From Dysgonomonas gadei ATCC BAA-286 (GTDB lineage: Bacteria > Bacteroidota > Bacteroidia > Bacteroidales > Dysgonomonadaceae): a stretch of 64,000 nucleotides of DNA. This document shows, piece after piece, positions 40,803 through 48,873 of this stretch. A program made the translations under genes and the position numbers. The stretch's first letter is position 1; the number at the start of each line of letters is the position of its first letter. The notes beneath the pieces were generated by a model, which saw nothing but the letters and a program-made list of their open reading frames with translations, searched no databases and was not told the DNA's origin. The stretch spans positions 248,001 to 312,000 of the forward strand of contig NZ_GL891980.1 in NCBI RefSeq assembly GCF_000213555.1. Direction: 5' to 3'.

Positions 40803-42164
40803 ATGGAGAGATTACTGGATAAGGAAATAGTGGATAAGATATCGGCAACAGTGGGGGTAACTAGTAACTTCGACCCCGAACTGTTCCAGAAAATGAATGT
40901 AAAACGTGGCCTTCGAAACGAAGACCATACCGGGGTAGTTGTAGGACTTACCAAAGTGGGCGACGTTGTGGGATATGAGCGCAGTGAGGATGGCAAGCTG
41001 ACACCGATCCCCGGCAAACTTATATACAGGGGAATCAGCCTCGAAGACATAGTCAGGGGTGCCCAAAAAGAAAACAGGCTGGGATTTGAAGAGGTAGTCT
41101 ATCTTATCCTTTCGGGAAATATGCCTAAAAAGGAAGAATTGAAAGAATTCTCGGAACTGATGAGCTGCATTATGGATCTGAAACCGAAGATTGTAATGCA
41201 TATACTCGACCTCGTAGGAAGTGACATTATGAATTATCTTTCCCGTTGTGTACTCGAATTATATACATTCGACGACAAACCGGATGAAACCACCCCCGAA
41301 AACCTGATACGCCAATCGCTGAACCTTGTTGCCACTTTCCCTACCATTATCGCCTATGCACACAATGCATTAAGGCACAGCAACGGCAAGTCTCTCCATA
41401 TCAGACATCCGCAAGCGAACCTATCACTTGCCGAAAACTTCCTGTATATGATGAAAGGACACCACTATACACAGTTGGATGTGAAAATCCTCGATCTCGC
41501 GCTTATGGTACATGCCGATCACGGGGGAGGTAATAACTCCACCTTTACGGTACGTGTCACCAGTTCGACAGGCACGGATACCTATTCTGCCATCGCTGCG
41601 GGTATAGGTTCACTGAAAGGACCTCTGCATGGAGGCGCAAACCTGAAAGTCATCGATATGATGAAAAACATTAAGGCCAATGTGAAAGACTGGACAAGCG
41701 TTGAAGAAGTAGACTCCTATCTGCTAAAAATATTGAACAAAGAAGCTTATGACAAAACAGGCCTTATTTATGGCATAGGACATGCCATATATACAATATC
41801 CGACCCGCGAACCATGCTGCTCAAAGAAATGGCACGCGACCTTGCTATAGAGAAAGGACGGGAAGAAGAATATAATTTCTACAAATTACTTGAAGAAAGA
41901 GCTATCCTCAACTTTATGGAGAAGAAAGGAAAGAATGTCAACAAGCAGGTATGTGCCAATGTGGACTTCTATTCGGGCTTCGTATACGATATGATAGGCC
42001 TGCCTCAGGAAATATACACTCCATTGTTTGCGATGGCGCGTATCGTGGGCTGGTGTGCCCACCGGATCGAAGAACTCAACTTCAAGCAAAAGCGCATTAT
42101 CCGCCCAGCATACAAGAATGCCGCCGACATAAAAGAATATATACCTATTGCCGATAGAAAATGA
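40803..42164 (+). CDS. gltA: Citrate synthase
   Basis: This 453-residue protein condenses acetyl-CoA and oxaloacetate. The catalytic residues are visible: His in MVHADHGGGNNSTF, His in GPLHGGANLKV and Asp in GIGHAIYTISDPRTM. The Bacteroidota form is longer at the N-terminus than the ~430-residue proteobacterial enzyme and lacks its zinc-type N-terminal domain. It overlaps the DUF423 gene by four bases. With aconitase upstream it covers the first two TCA steps; isocitrate dehydrogenase is not in the window. Confidence 0.95.
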   Translation: MERLLDKEIVDKISATVGVTSNFDPELFQKMNVKRGLRNEDHTGVVVGLTKVGDVVGYERSEDGKLTPIPGKLIYRGISLEDIVRGAQKENRLGFEEVVYLILSGNMPKKEELKEFSELMSCIMDLKPKIVMHILDLVGSDIMNYLSRCVLELYTFDDKPDETTPENLIRQSLNLVATFPTIIAYAHNALRHSNGKSLHIRHPQANLSLAENFLYMMKGHHYTQLDVKILDLALMVHADHGGGNNSTFTVRVTSSTGTDTYSAIAAGIGSLKGPLHGGANLKVIDMMKNIKANVKDWTSVEEVDSYLLKILNKEAYDKTGLIYGIGHAIYTISDPRTMLLKEMARDLAIEKGREEEYNFYKLLEERAILNFMEKKGKNVNKQVCANVDFYSGFVYDMIGLPQEIYTPLFAMARIVGWCAHRIEELNFKQKRIIRPAYKNAADIKEYIPIADRK

Positions 42165-42550
42165 AACAAACGGTATTAATTATCGCTGCTATATACGGTA
42201 TGCTCTCGGTAATACTGGGAGCATTCGGCGCACATGCATTTAAAGACATACTCACACCGGAAAAACTTATCAGTTTCGAAACCGGAGTACGTTATCAGAT
42301 GTACCATGCCATCGTATTACTGGTTATAGGCCTAACCTTGTCGTTTACATCGCCACTGGAGAAATGGGCTGCTATCTGTATTATTACAGGAGTCCTACTT
42401 TTTTCATTCAGCATTTACTTTTTATCCTTTGCCGGACATTGGGGTATAAACCTGCGTTTCTTAGGCCCGGTAACGCCTCTGGGAGGATTATTCCTGATTG
42501 CAGGATGGCTGTTATTGATTATATTTTTTATTAAAAATAAAATTTTCTGA
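42161..42550 (+). CDS. DUF423 family membrane protein
   Basis: This 129-residue protein has four predicted membrane helices. The DUF423 signature is in LSVILGAFGAHAFKDILTPEKLISFETGVRYQMYHAIVLLVIGL, and LGPVTPLGGLFLIAGWLLLIIFF is the last helix. YgdD of E. coli belongs to this family; the function is unknown. It overlaps the citrate synthase stop by four bases and is the last gene of this cluster. Confidence 0.88.
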   Translation: MKQTVLIIAAIYGMLSVILGAFGAHAFKDILTPEKLISFETGVRYQMYHAIVLLVIGLTLSFTSPLEKWAAICIITGVLLFSFSIYFLSFAGHWGINLRFLGPVTPLGGLFLIAGWLLLIIFFIKNKIF

Positions 42551-42631
42551 TATTTTTTCCATTTTGATGTAACCAAATTAGAAAGGGATGCGTCATACCT
42601 ATAAATAATCATTTCAAAAAAGAATATTAAG

Positions 42632-43348
42632 ATGAAAACACTATTGTACACAATCGGTATTACGCTATTAGTTTTAAGCGCCCAGTCCTGTTCATTCAAT
42701 TCGGTGAGAGGAAACGGAAACATAACAGAGAATGAAGTCAATATCTCAGATTACAAGGAGATAGAATTTAGCGGAGGCTCAAGCATTGTTTATGAGCAAA
42801 AACCAGATGCCGCACCATATCTAAGGATAGAAACAGATGAAAATATTTTTCCTCTGCTGATTGTAGAATCCAATGATGGCATTCTTTCTATCAGAAATAA
42901 GGAAAATGTGAGCCCTACCAAATATAATATTTATACCAATTCGTCAGCTCTGGCCCGGGTGAGCGCCAGCGGTTCTATCAAGCTCCACATCAAAGGTAAA
43001 CTGGAAACTACCGACTTGGTGTTGTCTGTTTCGGGTAGTGCGAATATCCTTGGTGACAGCATCGTAGCACAAAGCGTGACTACAAAAGTTTCCGGCTCAG
43101 GAGATATTACAATGACCGGTAAAGCAAACCGGATAGAAAGCAGTATATCAGGTAGCGGCAAAACAAATACGATGGATATGCAAGCCGACACGGTTACATG
43201 TTCCGTATCAGGTAGCGGTAATTTCTCCGTATATGCCGAAAAGTTGCTGACTGTAAGAGTATCGGGCAGCGGCAATGTACAATACAAAGGTAATGCACAG
43301 GTAGACCAGGCCATCTCAGGCTCGGGAAAGGTTGTTAAAGTACAGTAA
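42632..43348 (+). CDS. Head-GIN domain (DUF2807) protein, likely lipoprotein
   Basis: This 238-residue protein has a signal ending at Cys20 (LSAQSC-SFNSVRGNGN). The mature part begins with the R-G-x-G-x-I motif of DUF2807 and consists of short beta-solenoid turns with repeated S-G-S-G units (VSASGSIKL, LSVSGSANI, KVSGSGDI, SISGSGKT, SVSGSGNF, VRVSGSGNV, AISGSGKV). The family is abundant in Bacteroidota and is thought to form an extracellular beta-helix; its role is unknown. It is a single gene followed by a bidirectional terminator. Confidence 0.88.
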   Translation: MKTLLYTIGITLLVLSAQSCSFNSVRGNGNITENEVNISDYKEIEFSGGSSIVYEQKPDAAPYLRIETDENIFPLLIVESNDGILSIRNKENVSPTKYNIYTNSSALARVSASGSIKLHIKGKLETTDLVLSVSGSANILGDSIVAQSVTTKVSGSGDITMTGKANRIESSISGSGKTNTMDMQADTVTCSVSGSGNFSVYAEKLLTVRVSGSGNVQYKGNAQVDQAISGSGKVVKVQ

Positions 43349-43372
43349 TAGAGTAATAGTATATCTCAAAAT

Positions 43373-43418
43373 AAAAAGGCCGTAAAAAACAAATGATTTC
43401 ACGGCCTTTTGTTTTTTT
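43373..43418. terminator. Bidirectional terminator
   Basis: AAAAAGGCCGT / ACGGCCTTTT forms a 10-bp stem with a 17-base loop between convergent genes. T-tracts follow on the plus strand (TTTTTTT at 43412-43418), with the stem's own A-run serving the minus strand. Confidence 0.8.
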
Positions 43419-43426
43419 AGGAGGCT

Positions 43427-43690
43427 TCACATTCCTATCTGAGTCTTGATGTAATGATTCGCATCATCTTCTGTCAAAAAATACAATAAGCCTTTAAACT
43501 CAAACGGGAACTTCTCAACAGGTATCGGAAATGATCTCGACTCTTTCTTCTCCATCACGAAGTTTTCATGAGTGGTCGGTATCTGCTGCTTCTCATCAGC
43601 ATTACTTATCCGGAATACCTTTACTGACAATCTTTTGGGGTCTACTCTGTATAAAATATCCCCAACTCTTAAAGTTCCTTGTAATCTCAT
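43427..43690 (-). CDS. Small hypothetical protein
   Basis: From the ATG at 43690 this encodes 87 residues; a GTG four codons upstream is possible. It starts MRLQGTLRVGDILYRVDPKRLSVKVFRI and has a basic, mostly beta-strand N-terminal half resembling a small barrel. It ends FKGLLYFLTEDDANHYIKTQIG. There are no Cys, signal peptide or membrane helix. I do not recognise the family. It ends at the shared terminator and has a 536-base gene-free region upstream. Confidence 0.65.
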   Translation of the reverse strand: MRLQGTLRVGDILYRVDPKRLSVKVFRISNADEKQQIPTTHENFVMEKKESRSFPIPVEKFPFEFKGLLYFLTEDDANHYIKTQIGM

Positions 43691-43914
43691 AGCGGCCTTC
43701 ACTTTAAAAGATGAAACATAAATGGTGTATTAATTAAAAGGAACAAGGGATATAAATTGTTCATTCAAAGCGTCAATTTAACACTATATTTTTATGCAAA
43801 CGAATTTATTTATCAATATATTTTCACATTTTCACCGTCCATTTAAAATATAACAGGTATTCATCGGATATTTCCAAGAGAACTTTATCTATGCATATAG
43901 CTGAAAGCTATGTG

Positions 43915-44031
43915 TTCTTTGAAAGATTGAACAAGCTCCCTTGTCCCAAGAAGGGAAATAAAAAGACTGAAAAGACTGTTACATATTTTCAATTTTTAAA
44001 CTTTAAATTCTCGTATCAATCTTTCAAAGAG
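43915..44031. repeat. Inverted repeat in the gene-free region before DUF177
   Basis: TCTTTGAAAGATTGA at 43916-43930 recurs inverted at 44016-44030, a perfect 15-bp match with an 85-base spacer. The left outer flank (AGCTGAAAGCTATGTGT) and the right one read outward (AGCTGCCAGCTTATACC) are also related. The block AGC-TAT-rich, then TTCTTTGAAA, recurs in the intergenic regions at about 2920 and 60650. Apart from this and a promoter box at 44200, the stretch 43703-44238 shows nothing. Confidence 0.55.
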
Positions 44032-44199
44032 CGCTCAGGTATAAGCTGGCAGCTTTTCCTGTATAGATAAATGAATTTCATATTTACAATTTATTACGGT
44101 TTTACTCTTTTCGAAATACAAAATAAAGGGAAGAAAAGCCTGATAAAGCCAATTTCTGAAAACTTGAATTATTTATTCTTTAATTCAAAAAAAACTTTG

Positions 44200-44207
44200 T
44201 ACCTTTG
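44200..44207 (+). promoter_or_regulatory. -7 box of the DUF177-rpmF operon
   Basis: TACCTTTG matches TAnnTTTG exactly, 32 bases before the DUF177 start. Confidence 0.5.
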
Positions 44208-44238
44208 CGCCGTTCTTTTTTGAGTTATATATACAGAC

Positions 44239-44817
44239 GTGGGAAAGTTTAGCTTATATAATATACCTCTCAGAGGTTTGTCGGAAGGAAAGCATGAGTT
44301 CAGGTACGACTTGGATAAAAGCTTTTTCGCTCTGATTGACGACGGTACAGCCGACGTTAAAAAGGGAGATTTGAAAGTTGTGGTATCTTTGAAGAAGACA
44401 TCCGTTACTTTCGAACTGAATTTTGATATAACCGGAACAGTCCATGTTCCATGTGACAGATGTCTGGATGATATACCGATGGATGTTGATACAAAGAACA
44501 AGCTGATCGTTAAATTCGGAAAAGAATACTCGGAAGAGAGTGACGAAATAGTCATTATACCGGAAGAAGACGGCGAGATTAATATTGCATGGTTCTTATA
44601 TGAGTTTATTGTATTGAGCCTGCCTGCCAAAAAGGTACACCCTCCGGGCACATGCAATAAAGCGATGTCTTCTAAGTTAAATAAACATAGGGCTAAGAGT
44701 GCAGATGATGATCCGGACGACGATTCAGATGATGATATATCACTGGATGAAGATGATTCATCATTTACCGATTCCCGTTGGGATGGCCTTAAAGATGTCC
44801 CTGTAGACGAAGATTGA
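44239..44817 (+). CDS. yceD: DUF177 (YceD) family protein
   Basis: This 192-residue protein starts at a GTG. The family core is VHVPCDRCLDDIPMDVDTKNKLIVKFG, with CxRCL, and later LPAKKVHPPGTCNKAM. The C-terminus is strongly acidic (DDDPDDDSDDDISLDEDDSS). In many bacteria DUF177 precedes rpmF, as here (66 bases). It has been linked to 23S rRNA maturation or accumulation in bacteria and plastids. No alternative ATG fits the N-terminus GKFSLYNIPLRGLSEGKHEF. Confidence 0.9.
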   Translation: MGKFSLYNIPLRGLSEGKHEFRYDLDKSFFALIDDGTADVKKGDLKVVVSLKKTSVTFELNFDITGTVHVPCDRCLDDIPMDVDTKNKLIVKFGKEYSEESDEIVIIPEEDGEINIAWFLYEFIVLSLPAKKVHPPGTCNKAMSSKLNKHRAKSADDDPDDDSDDDISLDEDDSSFTDSRWDGLKDVPVDED

Positions 44818-44882
44818 ATACTATAATAGAAAATTGATTTTTCTAATTCAGATAAATAAAAATAACTAAATAAAACAAGAAA

Positions 44883-45068
44883 ATGGCACATCCGAAGCGA
44901 AAACAGTCGAAATCAAGAACGGCTAAAAGAAGAACTCACGACAAAGCAGTTGCACCTACATTGGCTGTATGTTCTAATTGTGGTTCTTGGCATGTATTCC
45001 ACACAGTTTGTCCTGAGTGCGGATACTACAGAGGCAAATTAGCTATAGAAAAAGGAGCTGCAGTTTAA
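44883..45068 (+). CDS. rpmF: 50S ribosomal protein L32
   Basis: This 61-residue protein begins MAHPKRKQSKSRTAKRRTHDKA, the L32 signature. It has a zinc-ribbon with four Cys: CSNCG ... CPECG (CxxC, 12-13 residues, CxxC). The zinc-binding form is therefore intact. It is cotranscribed with DUF177 and followed by a terminator before fabH. Confidence 0.97.
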   Translation: MAHPKRKQSKSRTAKRRTHDKAVAPTLAVCSNCGSWHVFHTVCPECGYYRGKLAIEKGAAV

Positions 45069-45091
45069 TTTATATTTTACTAAAACTCCAG

Positions 45092-45114
45092 GCCCTGCAT
45101 AGGGCATTTTTTTT
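45092..45114 (+). terminator. Terminator between rpmF and fabH
   Basis: GCCCT-GCAT-AGGGC with a following A and eight T residues. It lies 24 bases after rpmF and 31 bases before fabH, so fabH needs partial read-through or its own promoter. I do not see a clear promoter in the gap. Confidence 0.7.
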
Positions 45115-45144
45115 ATTAAGTACTCACAAAACCAGAAAATAATA

Positions 45145-46125
45145 ATGATTCGAGCCGCAATTACCGGTATTGGCGCATATATCCCCAAGGATATTCTGAC
45201 CAATGAAGAATTAGCGAAAATAGTTGATACTACCGACGAATGGATTATGTCGCGTGTAGGTATCAAAGAACGTCATGTATTAGGCAAAGGTCTCGGCACT
45301 TCTGTTATGGGAGCCGAAGCAGTAAAGGAGTTGTTGGAAAAAACAAATACGAAGCCGGAGGAAGTTGAGGTTGTAATTTTTGCCACCACTACTCCCGACT
45401 TTATATTTCCGTCTACAGCAGCAATGACAGCCGAAGCTTGTGGTATAAAAAATGCTTTAGGTTTTGATATACAGGCTGCATGTTCAGGTTTTATCTATGC
45501 ACTGGAAATCGGATCTAATTTCATTCGCTCAGGACAATACAAAAAAGTGGTGGTGGTTGCCGGAGATAAAATGACCGCAATAACCAACTACAAAGACCGC
45601 ACTACCTGTCCTCTGTTTGGTGATGCCGCAGGAGCTGTGATGTTGGAACCTACTACTGAAGAAGTCGGTATAATGGATTCCTCGTTACATATCGATGGTG
45701 TGGGGATACCACATCTGCATATGCGTGGTGGAGGTTCGGTTTATCCCGCTTCACACGAAACTGTGGATAATGATATGCACTATGTATATCAGGAAGGTCA
45801 GGTTGTATTCAAGCATGCAGTATCACGGATGGCAGACGCTTCCGTAGAAATAATGGAACGCAATAATTTGTCGAAAGAGGACGTGGCATGGCTTGTTCCT
45901 CATCAGGCGAATATCCGTATCATTGAAGCTGTAGGTAACCGTATGGGATTGTCTGCCGATAAGGTGATGGTGAATATACAGAAATATGGCAACACTAGTT
46001 CGGGTACTATTCCTGTGTGCCTGTATGAATGGGAATCGAAACTGAAAAAAGGAGATAATATCATCCTTGCAGCATTCGGTGCCGGATTCACATGGGGTGC
46101 ATTATATCTGAAATGGGCATATTGA
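45145..46125 (+). CDS. fabH: 3-oxoacyl-ACP synthase III
   Basis: This 326-residue enzyme initiates fatty-acid synthesis by condensing acyl-CoA with malonyl-ACP. The catalytic triad is visible: Cys in DIQAACSGFIYAL, His in WLVPHQANIRIIEAV and Asn in YGNTSSGTIPVCL. The N-terminal ITGIGAYIPKDILTNEELAKIVDTTDEWIMSRVGIKERH is typical FabH, and the length is normal. The rpmF-fabH neighbourhood is conserved in many bacteria. Confidence 0.96.
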   Translation: MIRAAITGIGAYIPKDILTNEELAKIVDTTDEWIMSRVGIKERHVLGKGLGTSVMGAEAVKELLEKTNTKPEEVEVVIFATTTPDFIFPSTAAMTAEACGIKNALGFDIQAACSGFIYALEIGSNFIRSGQYKKVVVVAGDKMTAITNYKDRTTCPLFGDAAGAVMLEPTTEEVGIMDSSLHIDGVGIPHLHMRGGGSVYPASHETVDNDMHYVYQEGQVVFKHAVSRMADASVEIMERNNLSKEDVAWLVPHQANIRIIEAVGNRMGLSADKVMVNIQKYGNTSSGTIPVCLYEWESKLKKGDNIILAAFGAGFTWGALYLKWAY

Positions 46126-46142
46126 TAGAAAATCATAATATT

Positions 46143-46176
46143 AAAAAAGGACAACCTGATGGGTTGTCCTTTTTTT
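46143..46176. terminator. Bidirectional terminator between fabH and der
   Basis: AAAAGGACAACC-TGAT-GGGTTGTCCTTTT forms a strong stem with A- and T-runs on both sides, serving the convergent fabH and der genes. Confidence 0.88.
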
Positions 46177-46193
46177 GTGCTTAATATATGGTT

Positions 46194-47507
46194 CTATTTC
46201 TCTCTGATAATAATATTGATGGGTGTACCCGACAGGTCCCAGTTGTCCCGTATCCGGTTCTCCAGGAATCGTTTGTAAGGGTCTTTGATCCATTGTGGCA
46301 GATTGCAGAAGAATACAAACGTGGGAACCTGTGTGTTAGGTAACTGCGTGATATATTTTATTTTAATGTATTTTCCCTTGTTCGATGGCGGTGGAGTGTG
46401 CTCGATGATAGGAAGTAATACCTCGTTCAGTTTGTGAGTAGGTATCTTTGTCTTTCTGCGGACAAATACTTCTTTAGCAGTTTCCAGCACTTTTAGCACC
46501 CTTTGCTTAGTTACGGCCGAAGCAAAAATTATAGGGAAGTCGGTAAAAGGAGCCAGGCGTTCGCGTATAGCATGCTCGAACGTTTTGATAACGATCTGTT
46601 CCTTATTCTCCACTAAGTCCCATTTGTTTACACAGACAACCAGTCCTTTTCGGTTTTTTTGAATCAGGGAGAATATATTCAAATCCTGACTCTCTATACC
46701 TTGTGTGGCATCGAGCATCAGCACGCATACATCTGAGTTTTCTATCGCTTTAATGGAGCGGATAACCGAATAGTATTCGAGGTCTTCGGTAACCTTTCCC
46801 TTCTTGCGTATACCTGCCGTATCCACAAGGTAGAAATCCATATTGAAGCGGTCGAACCGGGTATATATAGAGTCACGGGTAGTTCCTGCTATATTGGTTA
46901 CAATATTCCGTTCCTCGTCCATCAGAGCATTTACAAAAGAAGATTTTCCTGCATTCGGACGTCCGACAATGGCTATACGCGGAATGTCTTCGAGGTGTTC
47001 TTCCTCACTTTTCTTTGTAAACTTGGTGATGATCAAATCCAGCAAGTCTCCTGTTCCTGCTCCGTTGATGGCTGAAATGTTTACCGGATCTCCTAACCCC
47101 AAAGCATAGAACTCTGCCGATTGGTGGTGCAGGTTAAAGTTATCAGCCTTGTTGGATACCAATATGATAGGTTTCTTGGAACGGCGAAGCATATTGCCTA
47201 CACTTGAATCCAGATCGGTGAGCCCATTCATTACATCCACAAGGAAAAGGATAACATCTGCTTCCTCTATTGCTATGGATACTTGTTTGTTTATCTCGCT
47301 TTCGAATACGTCATCCGAATTGACAACCCAACCTCCGGTGTCTACCAGAGAGAATTCCTGGCCGCCCCATTCCGTTTTTCCGTACTGGCGGTCGCGGGTT
47401 GTTCCTGAAGTTTCGTCTACAATAGCTTGCCGGCTTTCGGTCAAACGATTGAATAATGTTGATTTACCCACATTGGGGCGACCGACTATAGCTACTAAAT
47501 TTCCCAT
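46194..47507 (-). CDS. der: Ribosome biogenesis GTPase Der (EngA)
   Basis: This 437-residue protein is read from the ATG at 47507. A longer frame begins at 47549, but a -7 promoter box lies inside it and the family begins at this Met. It has two tandem GTPase domains. G1 is GRPNVGKST and GRPNAGKSS, G3 is DTGGW and DTAGI, and G4 is NKAD and NKWD. A KH-like C-terminal domain (PPSNKGKYIKIKYITQLPNTQVPTFVFF) follows. It acts in 50S subunit assembly. It converges on fabH and ends at the shared terminator. Confidence 0.96.
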   Translation of the reverse strand: MGNLVAIVGRPNVGKSTLFNRLTESRQAIVDETSGTTRDRQYGKTEWGGQEFSLVDTGGWVVNSDDVFESEINKQVSIAIEEADVILFLVDVMNGLTDLDSSVGNMLRRSKKPIILVSNKADNFNLHHQSAEFYALGLGDPVNISAINGAGTGDLLDLIITKFTKKSEEEHLEDIPRIAIVGRPNAGKSSFVNALMDEERNIVTNIAGTTRDSIYTRFDRFNMDFYLVDTAGIRKKGKVTEDLEYYSVIRSIKAIENSDVCVLMLDATQGIESQDLNIFSLIQKNRKGLVVCVNKWDLVENKEQIVIKTFEHAIRERLAPFTDFPIIFASAVTKQRVLKVLETAKEVFVRRKTKIPTHKLNEVLLPIIEHTPPPSNKGKYIKIKYITQLPNTQVPTFVFFCNLPQWIKDPYKRFLENRIRDNWDLSGTPINIIIREK

Positions 47508-47536
47508 AATATACTTGTACTCTTTAAATTTTGCTG

Positions 47537-47544
47537 CAAAGGTA
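47537..47544 (-). promoter_or_regulatory. -7 box of der
   Basis: On the minus strand TACCTTTG matches TAnnTTTG exactly, 30 bases before the ATG at 47507. It supports that start over the upstream one. Confidence 0.5.
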
Positions 47545-47572
47545 CGCATTTTTATCGGAATCTGAGATAAAT

Positions 47573-47601
47573 AAAAAACGGCTTGTAAAATACAAACCGT
47601 T
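47573..47601 (-). terminator. Terminator of the 47624-48217 lipoprotein gene
   Basis: On the minus strand AACGGTTTGTA-TTT-TACAAGCCGTT forms an 11-bp stem with one wobble pair, followed by TTTTAT. Confidence 0.8.
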
Positions 47602-47623
47602 AAAAAATATTCTTCAGATTCTG

Positions 47624-48217
47624 TTATTTAAATATATATTTGGCGTTGAGCCACACAATGGTATCTCCTGTATTGGTCATAGCAGCTGTTCCTGAGAATC
47701 CCGCCAGCCGGGCCACTATCTCCGGTGTGAGAGGGAAATCATGATATGAGGTCGTATCATTCCCTGTCTTAGGGCTTATATAGCGGGCATAGCCTTTTGT
47801 CCTGTATAAGGTATCCATATTTCCCATAGCAATAAACAGATCTTTATTTCCGCCTTTCAGAACGAAAAGAGAGTCGTCTTTGAAATGATAGGTTGATACT
47901 ATTTTATAATATCCCATCGAATCGACATATGTTACTTTGTCTTCATTGAAATAAACACTCATCTCTTTAAACAGGTCGGCATTGTATACAGAGTTCATTT
48001 TTCTTGTATAAAAAGCGTTTCTTGCACTATCGATTCTACCCATTGTGTCCAGCGCATATGTAATAGGTTTTGCTCCTCCGGTTGCACCTACATACGCCTG
48101 AAAGTCACTTATGTCGTTTGTTCCCGTCCATCTTTTAATCGGACTTATCCCATCGTCACTTCCGCAAGCAGCAAAAGCAATCATTACGGGAAGTATTAAA
48201 AATAAAAGCTTTTTCAT
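47624..48217 (-). CDS. Hypothetical lipoprotein
   Basis: This 197-residue protein has a signal ending at Cys18 (MIAFAAC-GSDDG), with acidic residues after the Cys. The mature part contains YVDSMGYYKIVSTYHFKDDSLFVLKGGNKDLFIAMGNMDTLYRTKGYARYIS, which reads as a set of beta strands similar to small lipocalin-like Bacteroidota lipoproteins. I do not recognise a family. It has its own terminator, and TATCTTTA (near -7) lies in the upstream gap. The function is unknown. Confidence 0.72.
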   Translation of the reverse strand: MKKLLFLILPVMIAFAACGSDDGISPIKRWTGTNDISDFQAYVGATGGAKPITYALDTMGRIDSARNAFYTRKMNSVYNADLFKEMSVYFNEDKVTYVDSMGYYKIVSTYHFKDDSLFVLKGGNKDLFIAMGNMDTLYRTKGYARYISPKTGNDTTSYHDFPLTPEIVARLAGFSGTAAMTNTGDTIVWLNAKYIFK

Positions 48218-48364
48218 TTCTTTACTTCTTTTCGGATGTAAAGATAAATAAAAAATTGCCTTATCAGCTTATAATTCTTAGTCCGGATATAGTATAACTG
48301 AAAAACTGTGGTAGGAGCGAACGAAGATTCGTAATCACAGTAAAGCAGATCAATAAATATTTAC

Positions 48365-48372
48365 TATTTTTG
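48365..48372 (+). promoter_or_regulatory. -7 box of smpB
   Basis: TATTTTTG fits TAnnTTTG and lies 38 bases before the smpB ATG at 48411. Confidence 0.45.
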
Positions 48373-48410
48373 TAAGTTAACAAAAGTTGTGTGTTATCAG
48401 AACAAAAAGT

Positions 48411-48863
48411 ATGAATCAACCAAACATAAATATAAAGAACAAACGGGCTAGCTTCGACTATGAGTTTATCGAGACATATACTGCCGGGATTGTACTTACC
48501 GGAACAGAAATAAAATCGATACGTTTAGGAAAAGCCAGTCTGGTGGATACTTTCTGCATATTCGAGAAAAACGAATTGTGGGTTCGCAATATGTATATTG
48601 CCGAGTATTTCTATGGTTCTTATAATAACCACTCGGCACGTCGTGACCGCAAATTGCTCCTGAATAAGAAAGAATTGAAAAAAATGCAACGCCTTGTAAA
48701 AGAAACCGGCTATACCATTGTTCCTACCCGTGTTTTCCTTAACGACAGAGGGCTTGCAAAGGTAAATATAGCCGTTGCCAGAGGTAAAAAGCAATATGAT
48801 AAACGTCAGAGTCTGCGTGAAAAAGACGATAAGCGGGCGATGGACAGGGCGATGAAACAATAA
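48411..48863 (+). CDS. smpB: SsrA-binding protein
   Basis: This 150-residue protein is read from the ATG at 48411; a TTG-started extension of eight residues has no family support. Motifs: NKRASFDYEFIETYTAGIVLTGTEIKSIRLGKASLVDTF, NNHSARRDRKLLLNKKELKKM, and the basic C-terminal tail KKQYDKRQSLREKDDKRAMDRAMKQ that enters the ribosomal A site. SmpB delivers tmRNA to stalled ribosomes. The tmRNA gene is not in the window. It is 10 bases upstream of the first DUF6056 gene. Confidence 0.95.
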   Translation: MNQPNINIKNKRASFDYEFIETYTAGIVLTGTEIKSIRLGKASLVDTFCIFEKNELWVRNMYIAEYFYGSYNNHSARRDRKLLLNKKELKKMQRLVKETGYTIVPTRVFLNDRGLAKVNIAVARGKKQYDKRQSLREKDDKRAMDRAMKQ

Positions 48864-48873
48864 TATATCAAAG

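Noticed and set aside
42961..43340. Repeated Ser-Gly-Ser-Gly-coding segments in the 42632-43348 gene
   Set aside because: They are the normal repeats of the DUF2807 beta-helix family, not a DNA repeat.
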